Counted from the first letter of the stretch, positions 8,122 through 17,492 are shown. The stretch is DNA of 64,000 nt from Clostridia bacterium (GCA_022793815.1 JAAWDP010000021.1:1-64000); one strand, 5' to 3'. The notes: generated from the letters alone by a model not told the origin. Numbers and translations are program-made.

Positions 8122-9822
8122 TTACAATTTTCGTTTGTATTCGGTACTCCATTTTTTCATTTCTTCGGCATTCTCCATCGCTTGACTGCTTATATCTATA
8201 CCGCCGGACAGCCTTGAAATTTCGCGAACCATACCGTTCTCGTCCAAAAGCGATACCGCAGTAAAGGTTGAGTCATTTTCGGCATATTTGTTGATATAGT
8301 AATGACTGTCCGCCATTGCTGCAATTTGCGCCAAGTGAGTCACACAAAGAACTTGATGCGAACTTGCGATTTTTGCCAGCTTACGTGCCACGGCTTGCCC
8401 TATTTTTCCGCTTATTCCCGTATCGATTTCGTCGAAAATCAGCGTACCTATATCATCCGTTTGACTTGTAATAACTTTCAAAGCCAACATAAATCGGGAC
8501 ATTTCACCGCCCGAAATGATTTTAATCAGCGGTTTTAACGGCTGCCCGACATTCGGACTCAAATAAAATTCGGGTTTATCGAACCCTTTGGCGGAAAGGC
8601 AGTCTTCGCAATCATCCAAAGACGGAATATCGTTAAAAACTATTTCGAATTTGGCATTTTCCATACCTAATTCGGACAACTCGGACATTATTTTTTTCGA
8701 CAGCTCCATGGCTGTCTCTTTTCTTTTTTCCGATAATTCAACCGATAATTCGTATAGCTTGCCAATAGATTCGCTTTTTTGCCGTTCAAGCTTTTCGTAA
8801 AGTTCTGAGCAGTTTTCCAGCTTGTCCAACATTTCTTTGGCATCAGCCAAATACTTGGTCATTTTTTCGAAAGGACCGTATTTGCGTTTTAAAGAAAGAA
8901 TCAAATCGTACCTTCTTTCAATTCGGTCGACTTCTCTTTCGTCAAAATTCAAATCATCCAGCTCGTCTACTATTGTTTCCGTAATATCGTCTATCTCAAT
9001 CGCCACGCTGTTTAAACGCTCGTAAAGCTCTGAAAAAACAGGTTTCATGTCGGATATATCGGACATTGAATTAACAACTTCCGACAGCAAAGACGATACC
9101 GTCGCACCTCCGTCGTTTTGAGATAATAAGTTCGCCGACTCTCCCAAAGCATCGGCTATTCGTTCTCCCGAAGAAAATAGTTTTCTTTGAGTCGCAATAT
9201 CGTTTTCCTCATCCTGTTTTATATTTGCAGATTCGATTTCCTCTATTTGATATCGGTAAATATCTATATTTTTTTCTCGCTCGGATAAATTGCCGAGCTC
9301 TTTCATTTGTGTTTTTATGTGTCGGTAATTAAAATACTCTTTCTCTACACGGTCGAATAAATTTTCGTGGATTCCACGCACAAAGTAATCCAATATTCTC
9401 AAATGTTCCGATTGTCTGCTAAGCGATTGATATTCGTTTTGACCGTAAATGTCCACAAACGACGCCATAAGATTTTTAAGCATCGAAGTCGTAAAAGATT
9501 TTCCGTTTACCCGAATATCGTTTCTTCCGTCGGAGTTGAACTTTCTTACGACTATAAGCATTTCATCATCGTCAAGACCGAATTCGGAAAGATGTTTTCT
9601 TTGAGTGGACGATATTTCGAAAACACCTTCCACAAATCCTTGCTCGCAACCGTAACGCAATAAAGTCTTGTCATACTTTCCGCCGAGCAGCAACATCAAG
9701 CTGTCCACAACGATTGACTTGCCTGCACCCGTTTCGCCGCTTAGAACATTGAGTTTGCCGCAAAACTCCAACTCTGTTTCGGATATCAATGCAAGATTTC
9801 TGATATGTAAGCGTTTTAACAT
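8122..9822 (-). CDS. recN: DNA repair protein RecN
   Basis: RecN is an SMC-like ATPase that holds DNA ends during double-strand break repair. The 566 residues match the family length. The N-terminus carries Walker A GETGAGKSIVVDSL, the middle is a long Lys/Glu-rich coiled coil (about 150-350), and the C-terminus holds the ABC signature ISGGEMSRFMLALK and Walker B LIFDEIDTGISG. It lies 13 nt after argR; argR-recN is a widely conserved Firmicute pair. I see no clear LexA box in the upstream promoter region. Confidence 0.97.
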   Translation of the reverse strand: MLKRLHIRNLALISETELEFCGKLNVLSGETGAGKSIVVDSLMLLLGGKYDKTLLRYGCEQGFVEGVFEISSTQRKHLSEFGLDDDEMLIVVRKFNSDGRNDIRVNGKSFTTSMLKNLMASFVDIYGQNEYQSLSRQSEHLRILDYFVRGIHENLFDRVEKEYFNYRHIKTQMKELGNLSEREKNIDIYRYQIEEIESANIKQDEENDIATQRKLFSSGERIADALGESANLLSQNDGGATVSSLLSEVVNSMSDISDMKPVFSELYERLNSVAIEIDDITETIVDELDDLNFDEREVDRIERRYDLILSLKRKYGPFEKMTKYLADAKEMLDKLENCSELYEKLERQKSESIGKLYELSVELSEKRKETAMELSKKIMSELSELGMENAKFEIVFNDIPSLDDCEDCLSAKGFDKPEFYLSPNVGQPLKPLIKIISGGEMSRFMLALKVITSQTDDIGTLIFDEIDTGISGKIGQAVARKLAKIASSHQVLCVTHLAQIAAMADSHYYINKYAENDSTFTAVSLLDENGMVREISRLSGGIDISSQAMENAEEMKKWSTEYKRKL

Positions 9823-9835
9823 ACTCTCTGTTCCG

Positions 9836-10288
9836 TCAATCGATAAGTTGTTTTAAAATGTCCGTTATATCGTCTGCTGCTTCAGCCGACTTAGTTATTA
9901 CAAGAACAGTGTCATCGCCGGCAACACAGCCGAGCACGGATTGATTGTTAAGACTGTCCACCATCATTCCCGCCATATTTGCGCTTCCCGGAATGGTCTT
10001 GATGACAATCAAATTTTCGGCACAATCAATTTTCAGTACGGAATGTTTAAACAGATTGGAAATTTTGGCGGAAATAGATGTAAAGTCACTGTAATCGTGA
10101 GTATACTTCTGACGTCCGCCTTCCGTAGAGATTTTTATAATTCCAAGCTCTTTTATGTCACGCGAAATGGTTGCTTGCGTAACCTTAAATCCTGCTTGCC
10201 GAAGCTGCGATGCAAGTTCTTCTTGGGTTTCGATATCGTTTGCCTGAATCAATTCAAGCATTTTCATTTGTCTGGAACTTCTTGCCAT
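9836..10288 (-). CDS. argR: Arginine repressor ArgR/AhrC
   Basis: ArgR is the arginine-responsive hexameric regulator of arginine synthesis and breakdown genes. The 150-residue form has an N-terminal winged helix with TQATISRDIKELGI as recognition helix and a C-terminal oligomerisation/arginine domain ending in GCVAGDDTVLVI, whose GDD motif binds L-arginine. I choose the ATG at 10288 because AGGTGG sits 5 nt upstream; a GTG at 10297 would add MVL with no ribosome site. The nadK stop lies 10 nt upstream. A likely target, argGH, is in this window at 62288. Confidence 0.96.
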   Translation of the reverse strand: MARSSRQMKMLELIQANDIETQEELASQLRQAGFKVTQATISRDIKELGIIKISTEGGRQKYTHDYSDFTSISAKISNLFKHSVLKIDCAENLIVIKTIPGSANMAGMMVDSLNNQSVLGCVAGDDTVLVITKSAEAADDITDILKQLID

Positions 10289-10297
10289 AAGTACCAC

Positions 10298-11146
10298 CTA
10301 TCCTAACGTAACGCTCCATGTATTCAGCTTTGAAAGCAGCTTTTCATAAAAATTACTGTTTTTCAGTCTTAAAAATACAAGTTCTTTATTTGATTTGACT
10401 ATTTTGATTTTTTGATTCTTATCGATTTGTCCTACCGTTTGACCGTCGGTTATCAAACAACATTTGTCAGAAGCGGATATGACGGATACAAGTATTTGCG
10501 AATCGTCGTCTACGACAATGGGACGGCTGTGAAGGGAGTGCGAGTTAATAGGCAACAATGAAAAAGCCTTTACATTCGGTGAAAGTACACATCCTCCTGC
10601 GGATAAAGAGTATGCCGTTGAACCCGTAGGTGTGCTAACGATGTAACCGTCGCAGTTGTATTTGTCCGCCAAACGCCCGTCTACATAAACTTCCACGCCA
10701 ATCATTCTGTCGGCAGACTGTCTGCTGACGACTATATCATTCAGTGCGGTAAAATGTCTGCCGAAAAGCTCGCATGACAAAAGCGTTCTTTTTTCATGAA
10801 CGAATTCATTGTCGCGCAACAACTGCGGGAGCATATTCAAAGCGCTCAACTCCAACTCGGTCAAAAATCCGACATGCCCCAAATTGATGCCCAAAATTGA
10901 AATGTTATGCTCGGCACAAAACGAAGCAATTCTTAAAATCGTCCCGTCACCGCCTACCGTAAGCAAAGTGTCAAAAAGCTTTTTGCTGCTTTCGTCGAAA
11001 TATTTTCCTGTGAGTCCATGGGCAGCAACGTCTTTATGTAAATATACATCAAAACCCGAATTTGTTAATACCGAATACAGCTTACTTGTTACAGTGAGCC
11101 CTACATCTTTATCGCAGTTTGTATATATTCCGATTGCAGTATTCAT
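10298..11146 (-). CDS. nadK: NAD kinase
   Basis: Phosphorylates NAD to NADP, using ATP or polyphosphate. The 282 residues contain the catalytic GGDGT in LLTVGGDGTILRIA, ALNDIVV, and the second domain NCDGYIVSTPTGSTAYSLSAGG. The ATG at 11146 or a GTG at 11149 could start it. There is no Shine-Dalgarno before either, and the -10 box of a consensus promoter ends at 11155, so the mRNA should begin on the start codon itself (leaderless). It heads the unit nadK-argR-recN-lipoprotein. Confidence 0.95.
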   Translation of the reverse strand: MNTAIGIYTNCDKDVGLTVTSKLYSVLTNSGFDVYLHKDVAAHGLTGKYFDESSKKLFDTLLTVGGDGTILRIASFCAEHNISILGINLGHVGFLTELELSALNMLPQLLRDNEFVHEKRTLLSCELFGRHFTALNDIVVSRQSADRMIGVEVYVDGRLADKYNCDGYIVSTPTGSTAYSLSAGGCVLSPNVKAFSLLPINSHSLHSRPIVVDDDSQILVSVISASDKCCLITDGQTVGQIDKNQKIKIVKSNKELVFLRLKNSNFYEKLLSKLNTWSVTLG

Positions 11147-11154
11147 CACATACT

Positions 11155-11183
11155 ATTATACATCATATTTAATAAATATTCAA
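11155..11183 (-). promoter_or_regulatory. Sigma-A promoter of nadK-argR-recN, giving a leaderless mRNA
   Basis: A -35 TTGAAT (11178-11183), a 17-nt spacer and a perfect -10 TATAAT (11155-11160) on the minus strand. The expected start, 6-8 nt past the -10 box, falls at 11147-11149, that is on the nadK GTG/ATG. Confidence 0.72.
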
Positions 11184-11203
11184 GCATAAACGATATGGAA
11201 TTT

Positions 11204-13006
11204 TTACGTATTCAATACTTTTTTTATGTTTTCCACACTCAGTCCGGCGTTTTTCATGGCTGCCGAAACGCTCATATCTTCTACGAATTTTTTATATCCG
11301 AGGGTTTTTACCGCAATGTCTCTTTTTAAAGACGATACAAAAGCAAGCACGGATTGACCGAATCCGCCTTGTAAGACATTATCTTCCAATGTAAGCAGTA
11401 TTGTTCCGTCATTACAAATACTTTTCAAAAATTCGGTATCCAGCGGCTTAATCCATTTTGCATTTACTACATTTACATCGGGTATAGACATAGCCAAATC
11501 GAGCATTCTGTTCCCTGTGGCAATAATATATTTTTTATTGTCGGACTTGTGCAGTATTTCCCATTTGCCGAGAGAAATAGGTTCATGAGTTTCGAAGCGC
11601 TTTGAATACGACTTGGGGTAACGTATTGCCAATGGTGCATCGAATGTCAGTGAAAATTTCAAAATTTCTTCAAGCTCTTTGCCGTCTTTCGGAGCAAAAA
11701 TCGAAATGTTGGGAATCATATTCAAATAACTCAAATCGAATACGCCTTGATGCGTAACGCCGTCTGCACCTACCGCACCCGCTCGGTCTATAAGAAATGT
11801 GACGGGCAAGTTATCGATACATACGTCGTGTATGATTTGGTCGATACCGCGCTGTAAGAAGGACGAATAAACCGCGAAATAAGGTTTCAATCCGCCTTTT
11901 GCCATCCCCGCAGCCATGGTTACGGCATGTTGTTCGGCAATTGCCACGTCAAACGAACGCGAAGGGTATGTGCCGAAAAATTTATCCAATCCCGTACCGC
12001 ATTTCATGGCGGCGGTTACAGCAACGATGCGTTCGTCTTTCTCGGCAAGCGAACACAGGATGTTGCCGCAATCCGCCGAAAAAGAGAATGACTTTTGTTC
12101 TTCGCTGGGATTGACTCCGTGAAATTTTTCCGAATCGGATTCGGCTATTTCATAACCGTTGCCTTTATTTGTTATCAAATGAACAAGCACGGGTCGTTTT
12201 TCGGACTTGATTTGACGCAGCAGCTCAATCATATTCCCGATATTGTGTCCGTCGAAAGGACCATAATACTTGATACCGAAGTTCTCGAACAGTTTATCCG
12301 ATAAAATTATGGACTTCAAATTATCGCGCGTATGTTCGAAAATATCGACCAATTTATCACCGAAAAACGGAAGCGCTTCAACTCCTCGCTTCAAATTGAG
12401 TTTAAATTTGGCATACGGTTTGCTCAGCCGCAATCTTGCCAGATATGTCGAAAATGCCCCGACATTCGGAGAAATGGACATTTTATTGTCATTTAAGATT
12501 ATTATAAGTTTTTCTCTGCTTTCGCCTATATCGTTAATAGCTTCGTATGCCATTCCGCCGGTCATAGCGCCGTCCCCTATTACACCGATGACATTGTAAT
12601 TGTCACCGGTTAAATCGCGGGCGCGGGCCAATCCCAATGCCGCGGATAGCGACGTGGAACTGTGTCCGCTTATAAAACTGTCACATTCGTTTTCGGAAGG
12701 TTTGGGAAACCCCGAAATGCCGTCTTCTTTTCTGATGGTATCGAAATCATCCCGTCTTCCGGTAACTATTTTATGTGTATACGACTGGTGTCCGACGTCC
12801 CATACGATTTTGTCTTTCGGCATATCGAAAACATAGTGCAAAGCCAAAGTAAGCTCTACACTCCCGAGATTTGACGCCAAATGTCCGCCGTTTTTCTGAA
12901 CCGTATCTATTATGTGTTCACGCACTTCTGCGGCATAACTTTCAAGTTCACTGACGGAAAGTGATTTCAAATCGGATATTGAATTGACTTTTTCCCAATA
13001 TGCCAT
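11204..13006 (-). CDS. dxs: 1-deoxy-D-xylulose-5-phosphate synthase
   Basis: First enzyme of the MEP isoprenoid route: joins pyruvate and glyceraldehyde 3-phosphate using thiamine diphosphate. The 600 residues carry WDVGHQSYTHKIVTGR, the ThDP-binding VIGDGAMTGGMAYEAIN, the central transketolase-like FDVAIAEQHAVTMAAGMA and the C-terminal transketolase domain. It is last in yqhY-nusB-folD-xseA-xseB-ispA-dxs, 7 nt after ispA. The AAGGA nearest the ATG is about 15 nt away, so translation may be coupled to ispA. The dxr and ispG genes are elsewhere in the window. Confidence 0.97.
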   Translation of the reverse strand: MAYWEKVNSISDLKSLSVSELESYAAEVREHIIDTVQKNGGHLASNLGSVELTLALHYVFDMPKDKIVWDVGHQSYTHKIVTGRRDDFDTIRKEDGISGFPKPSENECDSFISGHSSTSLSAALGLARARDLTGDNYNVIGVIGDGAMTGGMAYEAINDIGESREKLIIILNDNKMSISPNVGAFSTYLARLRLSKPYAKFKLNLKRGVEALPFFGDKLVDIFEHTRDNLKSIILSDKLFENFGIKYYGPFDGHNIGNMIELLRQIKSEKRPVLVHLITNKGNGYEIAESDSEKFHGVNPSEEQKSFSFSADCGNILCSLAEKDERIVAVTAAMKCGTGLDKFFGTYPSRSFDVAIAEQHAVTMAAGMAKGGLKPYFAVYSSFLQRGIDQIIHDVCIDNLPVTFLIDRAGAVGADGVTHQGVFDLSYLNMIPNISIFAPKDGKELEEILKFSLTFDAPLAIRYPKSYSKRFETHEPISLGKWEILHKSDNKKYIIATGNRMLDLAMSIPDVNVVNAKWIKPLDTEFLKSICNDGTILLTLEDNVLQGGFGQSVLAFVSSLKRDIAVKTLGYKKFVEDMSVSAAMKNAGLSVENIKKVLNT

Positions 13007-13013
13007 AGTAAAA

Positions 13014-13877
13014 TCAGTTTTTCCTTATGGACAAGTGCTTCGTAAGCGAGCGCAAAAACGAAACATCTTTGTCCAACGAAGACAATTGCGTAAGCGCCAA
13101 TGCCGTTTTATCGCTGACTGCACGGCGCGCCTCTTTAATTCCGTAAACTTTTACGAAATTCATTTTATCGTCATCGTCTTTGTCTTCCATATCGAGTATA
13201 TCGTCGGTTATTTGGAATGCATAACCTATATTATCGCCTGCTTCGCGAATCTTTTTGATTTCTGACTCATCGGCTCCTCCAACCAAAGCACCTGCCATAA
13301 GCGATACGCCTATGAGGTCTGCGGTCTTGTGCTGATAAATATAGTTCAACTTTGCCGATACATGTTTTGTCATGTCCACGGATGTATCAACCACTTGGCC
13401 GCCTATAAGACCGCGAGCTCCGGCTCGCTCGGAAATTATTCTTCCCGCGCGTATAAATTTGTCCTTGCTTTCATTTGACGCCAATGTTACGGCGTCGAAA
13501 AGAAGTTCGTATACCAAATTCAATAGCGCATCGCCGGCGAGTACCGCGACGTCCTCACCGTAAACTTTATGATTGGACGGCTTTCCTCTGCGCATGTCCG
13601 AATTGTCCATGCAAGGCAAATCGTCATGTATAAGCGAATAGGTATGTATGCATTCTATTGCGCATGCGGTTTTATACAGACTTTCCGTTTCTTCCGCGCC
13701 GAATACATCAGCCGCAGAAAGAAACAGTATGGGCCGCAAGCGCTTTCCTTCGCTTGAAAGAGAATAAACCATCGAAGAATGCAAGGGTTCGGGAATGTCG
13801 GTTAATCCCGATATGAAAGAATTATAATAGTTCTCGAAACGCTCTTTGATTTCCTCGTAATCTTTTTCGAAAGCCAC
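13014..13877 (-). CDS. ispA: Polyprenyl (farnesyl/geranyl) diphosphate synthase
   Basis: Condenses IPP with allylic diphosphates, most likely making farnesyl diphosphate for UppS. The 287-residue trans-prenyltransferase has the first Asp-rich motif DDLPCMDNSDMRRG and the second DDILDMEDKDDDDK. The residues before the first motif (IHTYSLIH) fit short-chain IspA enzymes; exact chain length cannot be read reliably. It starts at GTG 13877 with GGAGA 8 nt upstream, overlapping the xseB end region, and precedes dxs, the common Firmicute order. Confidence 0.94.
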   Translation of the reverse strand: MAFEKDYEEIKERFENYYNSFISGLTDIPEPLHSSMVYSLSSEGKRLRPILFLSAADVFGAEETESLYKTACAIECIHTYSLIHDDLPCMDNSDMRRGKPSNHKVYGEDVAVLAGDALLNLVYELLFDAVTLASNESKDKFIRAGRIISERAGARGLIGGQVVDTSVDMTKHVSAKLNYIYQHKTADLIGVSLMAGALVGGADESEIKKIREAGDNIGYAFQITDDILDMEDKDDDDKMNFVKVYGIKEARRAVSDKTALALTQLSSLDKDVSFLRSLTKHLSIRKN

Positions 13878-13878
13878 C

Positions 13879-14094
13879 TCATTTATCTCCTTGTATGATT
13901 TTATCAGTAAGTTTAGACATTTCGTTTTTGATTTCGTCTATTTTATTGCGGTTTTTATTTAGCAATTCCAAACATTCTTTTGTCAGGGCAATGCCTTTTT
14001 CATAAAGAGCAATGCCGTCTTCAAGACTTACTTCGTCGTTCTCCAATTTATTTGCTATATTTTCAAGTTCATTCAAACTGTTTTCCAAGCTCAT
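13879..14094 (-). CDS. xseB: Exodeoxyribonuclease VII small subunit
   Basis: A 71-residue all-helical protein with the family pattern LENIANKLENDEVSLEDGIALYEKG. It pairs with XseA to form exonuclease VII, which degrades single-stranded DNA to oligonucleotides. A GAGGT site lies 6 nt before the ATG. It follows xseA by 4 nt. Confidence 0.95.
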   Translation of the reverse strand: MSLENSLNELENIANKLENDEVSLEDGIALYEKGIALTKECLELLNKNRNKIDEIKNEMSKLTDKIIQGDK

Positions 14095-14098
14095 ATAA

Positions 14099-15280
14099 TT
14101 ACCTCAGAACCTTTTTATCGGTATTTTCTATATTTGCCGTTGCACGTCCGTCTTTAAAAATCAAATCTATTCTATCGCCTTTGCGCAATTCGGTTACGGA
14201 ATCAATGAGATGATTCGACAGTAAAACTTTCGTGTAGCCTTTGGACAAAATTTTCAGCGGATTGGAAAATTCCAAGCGCGACGCGCAATTTGCCAATTTA
14301 TTTGCATTCTTTTTGTATGTCTCGTCAATGGAATTATATATTTTCGATAGTTGCCGCATGATATCGAAACAATATGACTGCATTTTCTTATCCATGGCAT
14401 GAGTTACACAAAGAGCGGCATATTTTGCTACCGATAAACTGTTCCAAAAAATATTGTTTATACCAATATTTATTTTTTGCAAAGCATTTTGAAATCTTGC
14501 AAAAAATCCGGCATTGATATCTGTAATTATACCTGCGGCTATGCTCGGCGTACCTGCACGGACCGAGGCGCAGAAATCGCATAAAGTATAGTCCGTTTCA
14601 TGCCCTATTGCCGAAATTACGGGAACCGAGCTTTTTGCTACGGCACGGGCAAGTTTTTCCGAATTAAATATATCCAAATCATAATTCGAACCGCCACCGC
14701 GTGCTATTATTACAGCATCAACATCATAGGAATTGGCTTTGTCCAATGCATCGATAATATCGGTTTCGGCATTGTTTCCTTGCACGGATACGGGAAGCAA
14801 CATAATATCGATGTCAGACTTTTTCGAGCATATCACGCTGTTGATATCATGTATGACTGCTCCTGATTCGCTTGTAATAACGGCGATATTGCCGATATAA
14901 ACGGGCAAGTCGGGACGATTATCGAATAACCCTTCTTTACGCAAAGTTTCCTTTAAACGTCTAAATTCATCGACAAGTTTGCCTTTTCCGGTAACGGAAA
15001 TACTTCTTGCCGTGAAGTTGACTTTTCCGCTTTTGGCATAGTAAGTGACTTTACCGTATGCCAGTATTTGCGCTCCTTCTTCTATTTTTTCCACTGTCGA
15101 AAACATGACGCAGTTCACATAGCAACCGCCTTCCGTAACCGTAAAATACGAAATACCGTCATGCACAGACAATTGACTCAATTCGCCGAAAAGCGCAATA
15201 TTGTGTAGAATCAGTTCATCGTCGAAAACGGATTTGATATAGCCGTTTAACTGCGAAACAGACAGTCTTTTACTTGCCAC
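14099..15280 (-). CDS. xseA: Exodeoxyribonuclease VII large subunit
   Basis: The catalytic subunit of exonuclease VII. The 393 residues show an N-terminal OB fold (LSVSQLNGYIKSVFDDE onward, about 5-100), then the nuclease core with IARGGGSNYDLDIFNSE and ISAIGHETDYTLCDFCASVRAGTPS split here as HETDYTLCDF and RAGTPSIAA, and a C-terminal coiled region. The start is GTG at 15280, overlapping the folD end by 11 nt, with only a weak GGGCG site, so translation is probably coupled to folD. Confidence 0.96.
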   Translation of the reverse strand: MASKRLSVSQLNGYIKSVFDDELILHNIALFGELSQLSVHDGISYFTVTEGGCYVNCVMFSTVEKIEEGAQILAYGKVTYYAKSGKVNFTARSISVTGKGKLVDEFRRLKETLRKEGLFDNRPDLPVYIGNIAVITSESGAVIHDINSVICSKKSDIDIMLLPVSVQGNNAETDIIDALDKANSYDVDAVIIARGGGSNYDLDIFNSEKLARAVAKSSVPVISAIGHETDYTLCDFCASVRAGTPSIAAGIITDINAGFFARFQNALQKINIGINNIFWNSLSVAKYAALCVTHAMDKKMQSYCFDIMRQLSKIYNSIDETYKKNANKLANCASRLEFSNPLKILSKGYTKVLLSNHLIDSVTELRKGDRIDLIFKDGRATANIENTDKKVLR

Positions 15281-16136
15281 CGCCCATTGCCGCCTTTAAT
15301 GTGTTGCTCATAAGCATGGTAATCGTCATAGGTCCTACGCCGCCGGGAACAGGTGTAATATAAGATGCGTGCTTTGAAGCTTGCTCGAAATTTACGTCGC
15401 CGTACAGTTTTCCGTCGACACGGTTCATTCCCACATCTATTACTACGGCACCTTTTTTTATCATATCACCCGTTACGAATTCTTTTTTTCCGATTGCAAC
15501 AACCAATATGTCCGCTTGCTTCGTAATGTCCGAAATATTTCGGGTTTTCGAATGGCATACGGTAACAGTAGCATCATTCTGCAATAACAGCATTGCTATC
15601 GGCTTACCGACAATGTTGCTGCGACCCAAAACTACCGCATGCTTGCCTTCGATACTAATTCCGGTACTTTTAATCAATTCAATTATGCCGGAAGGCGTAC
15701 ATGCCGTAAGATTTTCGTTTCCGAGCAAAAGATTTCCGGCATTGACTGCGTGAAAGCCGTCAACGTCTTTTGAAGGAAGAACATGAGAAAGAATTTCACT
15801 TTCATCCGACTTATTTGGCAACGGCAGTTGAACCAATATACCGTCCACGCATGAATCCGAATTAAGCGTTTCTATCAACTCGATAATTTCCTTCTTGCTC
15901 GCACCTTCCGGAAGATAATACGCAAACGATTTCAAACCGACTTCTTCGCATGCCTTTATTTTATTCCCGACATAAATTTTGCTTGCGGGGTCTTCGCCCA
16001 CCAAAATAACGGCAAGTCCGACCTTTCTTCCGAAAGATTTTTCGAATACTTCAGACCTCGATTTTAACGATTGGCGAATTTCGGCAGACAAAGCTTTGCC
16101 GTCAATCAACTTGCTGCAATTCAGATTCTCGCTCAC
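15270..16136 (-). CDS. folD: Methylenetetrahydrofolate dehydrogenase/cyclohydrolase
   Basis: Interconverts 5,10-methylene-THF and 10-formyl-THF for one-carbon metabolism. The 288-residue form has VGEDPASKIYVGNKIKACEE (with the catalytic Lys region), ILVQLPLP, DVDGFHAVNAGNL, GRSNIVGKPIAMLLL and the C-terminal TPVPGGVGPMTITML. The ORF is open further upstream, but GTG at 16136 has GGAGG 9 nt before it and gives the normal family length. The first 35 nt overlap the nusB end. Confidence 0.96.
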   Translation of the reverse strand: MSENLNCSKLIDGKALSAEIRQSLKSRSEVFEKSFGRKVGLAVILVGEDPASKIYVGNKIKACEEVGLKSFAYYLPEGASKKEIIELIETLNSDSCVDGILVQLPLPNKSDESEILSHVLPSKDVDGFHAVNAGNLLLGNENLTACTPSGIIELIKSTGISIEGKHAVVLGRSNIVGKPIAMLLLQNDATVTVCHSKTRNISDITKQADILVVAIGKKEFVTGDMIKKGAVVIDVGMNRVDGKLYGDVNFEQASKHASYITPVPGGVGPMTITMLMSNTLKAAMGGGK

Positions 16137-16539
16137 TGAGTAATACCTCCTTTTCTTTAACCACGGACGCCAAAACACCGTTCACAAAAGAAAAACTTTT
16201 ATCCGTGGAATATGCCTTCACAAATTCCAGTGCTTCATTTACCGACACTTTGACGGGTATATCGTCCAAATACAAAATCTCGTAGGCTGCAACCATTATG
16301 ACGGCGCAATCGATTTTAAATATGCGCTCGAAAGAAAACCCTTTGGAATATCTTTCAACTATGCTTTTCAGAAACTCATAGTTTTCATTTACGCCTTCGA
16401 AAAGTTTCCGTATAAATATGCCGTCGTCTTCATTGCAACCGTCCAATGCCAACTGCAAACTGAACTCTTCGGGCTCTTCGTTTACGCAGCGCTCGTATAT
16501 CAATTTATAAACTTGTTCTCTTGCTGTTTTTCTGCTCAT
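16102..16539 (-). CDS. nusB: Transcription antitermination factor NusB
   Basis: NusB with S10 (NusE) forms the rRNA antitermination complex. The 145-residue helical protein has the family start RKTAREQVYKLIYE and C-terminal DIPVKVSVNEALEFVKAYSTDKS, whose final helices FVNGVLASV are typical. A GAGG site precedes the ATG. The gene lies between yqhY and folD, the standard Firmicute neighbourhood. Confidence 0.95.
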   Translation of the reverse strand: MSRKTAREQVYKLIYERCVNEEPEEFSLQLALDGCNEDDGIFIRKLFEGVNENYEFLKSIVERYSKGFSFERIFKIDCAVIMVAAYEILYLDDIPVKVSVNEALEFVKAYSTDKSFSFVNGVLASVVKEKEVLLSERESELQQVD

Positions 16540-16583
16540 ATTGCCTCAAACAATATCAAAGACTCTCGGTTAAAGCGAGAGTC

Positions 16584-16919
16584 CTAATTGCCGTATTTTT
16601 CGTTTTTTTCTTCGAAAGAAACGCCCATTATATTAACATTTACGACACCGACTTTAAAAGATGTCATTGTTTCAACGCTTCTTTTTATGTTTTCCTGCAC
16701 ACGAAACGCAACATCCGAACATTTAACGCCGAATTCGACATTTACAAATACATCGACATTTATCGTATTGCCTATCGTTTCCGTGCGTATGCCCTTACCC
16801 TGCAAACCGACAACGCCTTTAATTTCTTGTGCGGCAAGTCCGACAATGGACATAACAACGTTATGTCCATAGGTTACTTCACCGGTAAAGTCGGAATTAA
16901 AGCGTGATTTAAAAGGCAT
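16584..16919 (-). CDS. Asp23/Gls24 family protein (YqhY type)
   Basis: A 111-residue member of the Asp23/Gls24 family, paralogous to the 6181-6531 protein. The VMSIVGLAAQEIKGVVGL helix, the VDVFVNVEFGVKC strand and the C-terminal VNVNIMGVSF strand are clear. YqhY is linked to acetyl-CoA carboxylase control in Bacillus; its place next to nusB is conserved, but no accBC genes are here. GGAGA lies about 11 nt before the ATG. It is first in the unit that runs to dxs. Confidence 0.9.
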   Translation of the reverse strand: MPFKSRFNSDFTGEVTYGHNVVMSIVGLAAQEIKGVVGLQGKGIRTETIGNTINVDVFVNVEFGVKCSDVAFRVQENIKRSVETMTSFKVGVVNVNIMGVSFEEKNEKYGN

Positions 16920-16953
16920 TTTTAACGAAATCTCCGTGTACTGTCTTTAGAAT

Positions 16954-16982
16954 ATTATACCATACTTTTTTTAAAAGTACAA
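16954..16982 (-). promoter_or_regulatory. Sigma-A promoter of the yqhY-nusB-dxs operon
   Basis: A -35 TTGTAC (16977-16982), a 17-nt spacer and a perfect extended -10, TGG-TATAAT (16954-16959). The spacer contains a 7-bp inverted repeat TACTTTT/AAAAGTA. The start is predicted near 16947, 28 nt before the ATG. It separates this vegetative unit from spoIIIA, which lies downstream of it in coordinates but is transcribed earlier. Confidence 0.75.
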
Positions 16983-16991
16983 TCGTTTTTC

Positions 16992-17471
16992 CTATTCAAC
17001 GGGAATTATTCTTACATTCGTGGCGTCTTTTTTTGTTTCCGTCACAACGACGTCGAGAATCTGCGCCGCTTGGTCCGATGTGATTTCTTTTGCTTTGACT
17101 ATTATATTTACGCTTTCGGTCGAATTTGTAACTACTGCGTCTTCGAACCCGAGAGACTTGATAAGACCTTCGAGAACAAGTTCGATTTCCATGTTGCGCG
17201 TAAGCTCCAATTTGCTTGCCTCTGCATTCGCGATTGCTTCCTGCCCAGATGCTTCATTGTTTATTATGGCATCCAGATACAGAATAGTCTGCTCGCGTGT
17301 GGTTTGCCTGTCGACGCGATATGTTTCGAAAAAGCTGCCGTATGTATCGCCGCTTATCGGTTTATCGGAATCTTTATTGTAAAGATTGAGAAAAATATTC
17401 AATCCCCCTGCTACTACAAGCAGCGCAACCATACTTACCAATACTATGATTTTCTTTTTTTTGCTAAGCAT
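16992..17471 (-). CDS. spoIIIAH: Stage III sporulation protein AH
   Basis: SpoIIIAH is the mother-cell half of the SpoIIQ-SpoIIIAH channel that links mother cell and forespore after engulfment. The 159-residue protein has one N-terminal membrane segment (about 8-29) after KKKK, a linker, and a YscJ/FliF-like ring domain (about 90-159) with ELVLEGLIKSLGFEDAVV and VIVKAKE-type strands. It is shorter than the Bacillus protein (about 218), mainly in the linker. It is last of the eight spoIIIA genes. Confidence 0.9.
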   Translation of the reverse strand: MLSKKKKIIVLVSMVALLVVAGGLNIFLNLYNKDSDKPISGDTYGSFFETYRVDRQTTREQTILYLDAIINNEASGQEAIANAEASKLELTRNMEIELVLEGLIKSLGFEDAVVTNSTESVNIIVKAKEITSDQAAQILDVVVTETKKDATNVRIIPVE

Positions 17472-17492
17472 ATTAGCCTCCTGATAATTTGA

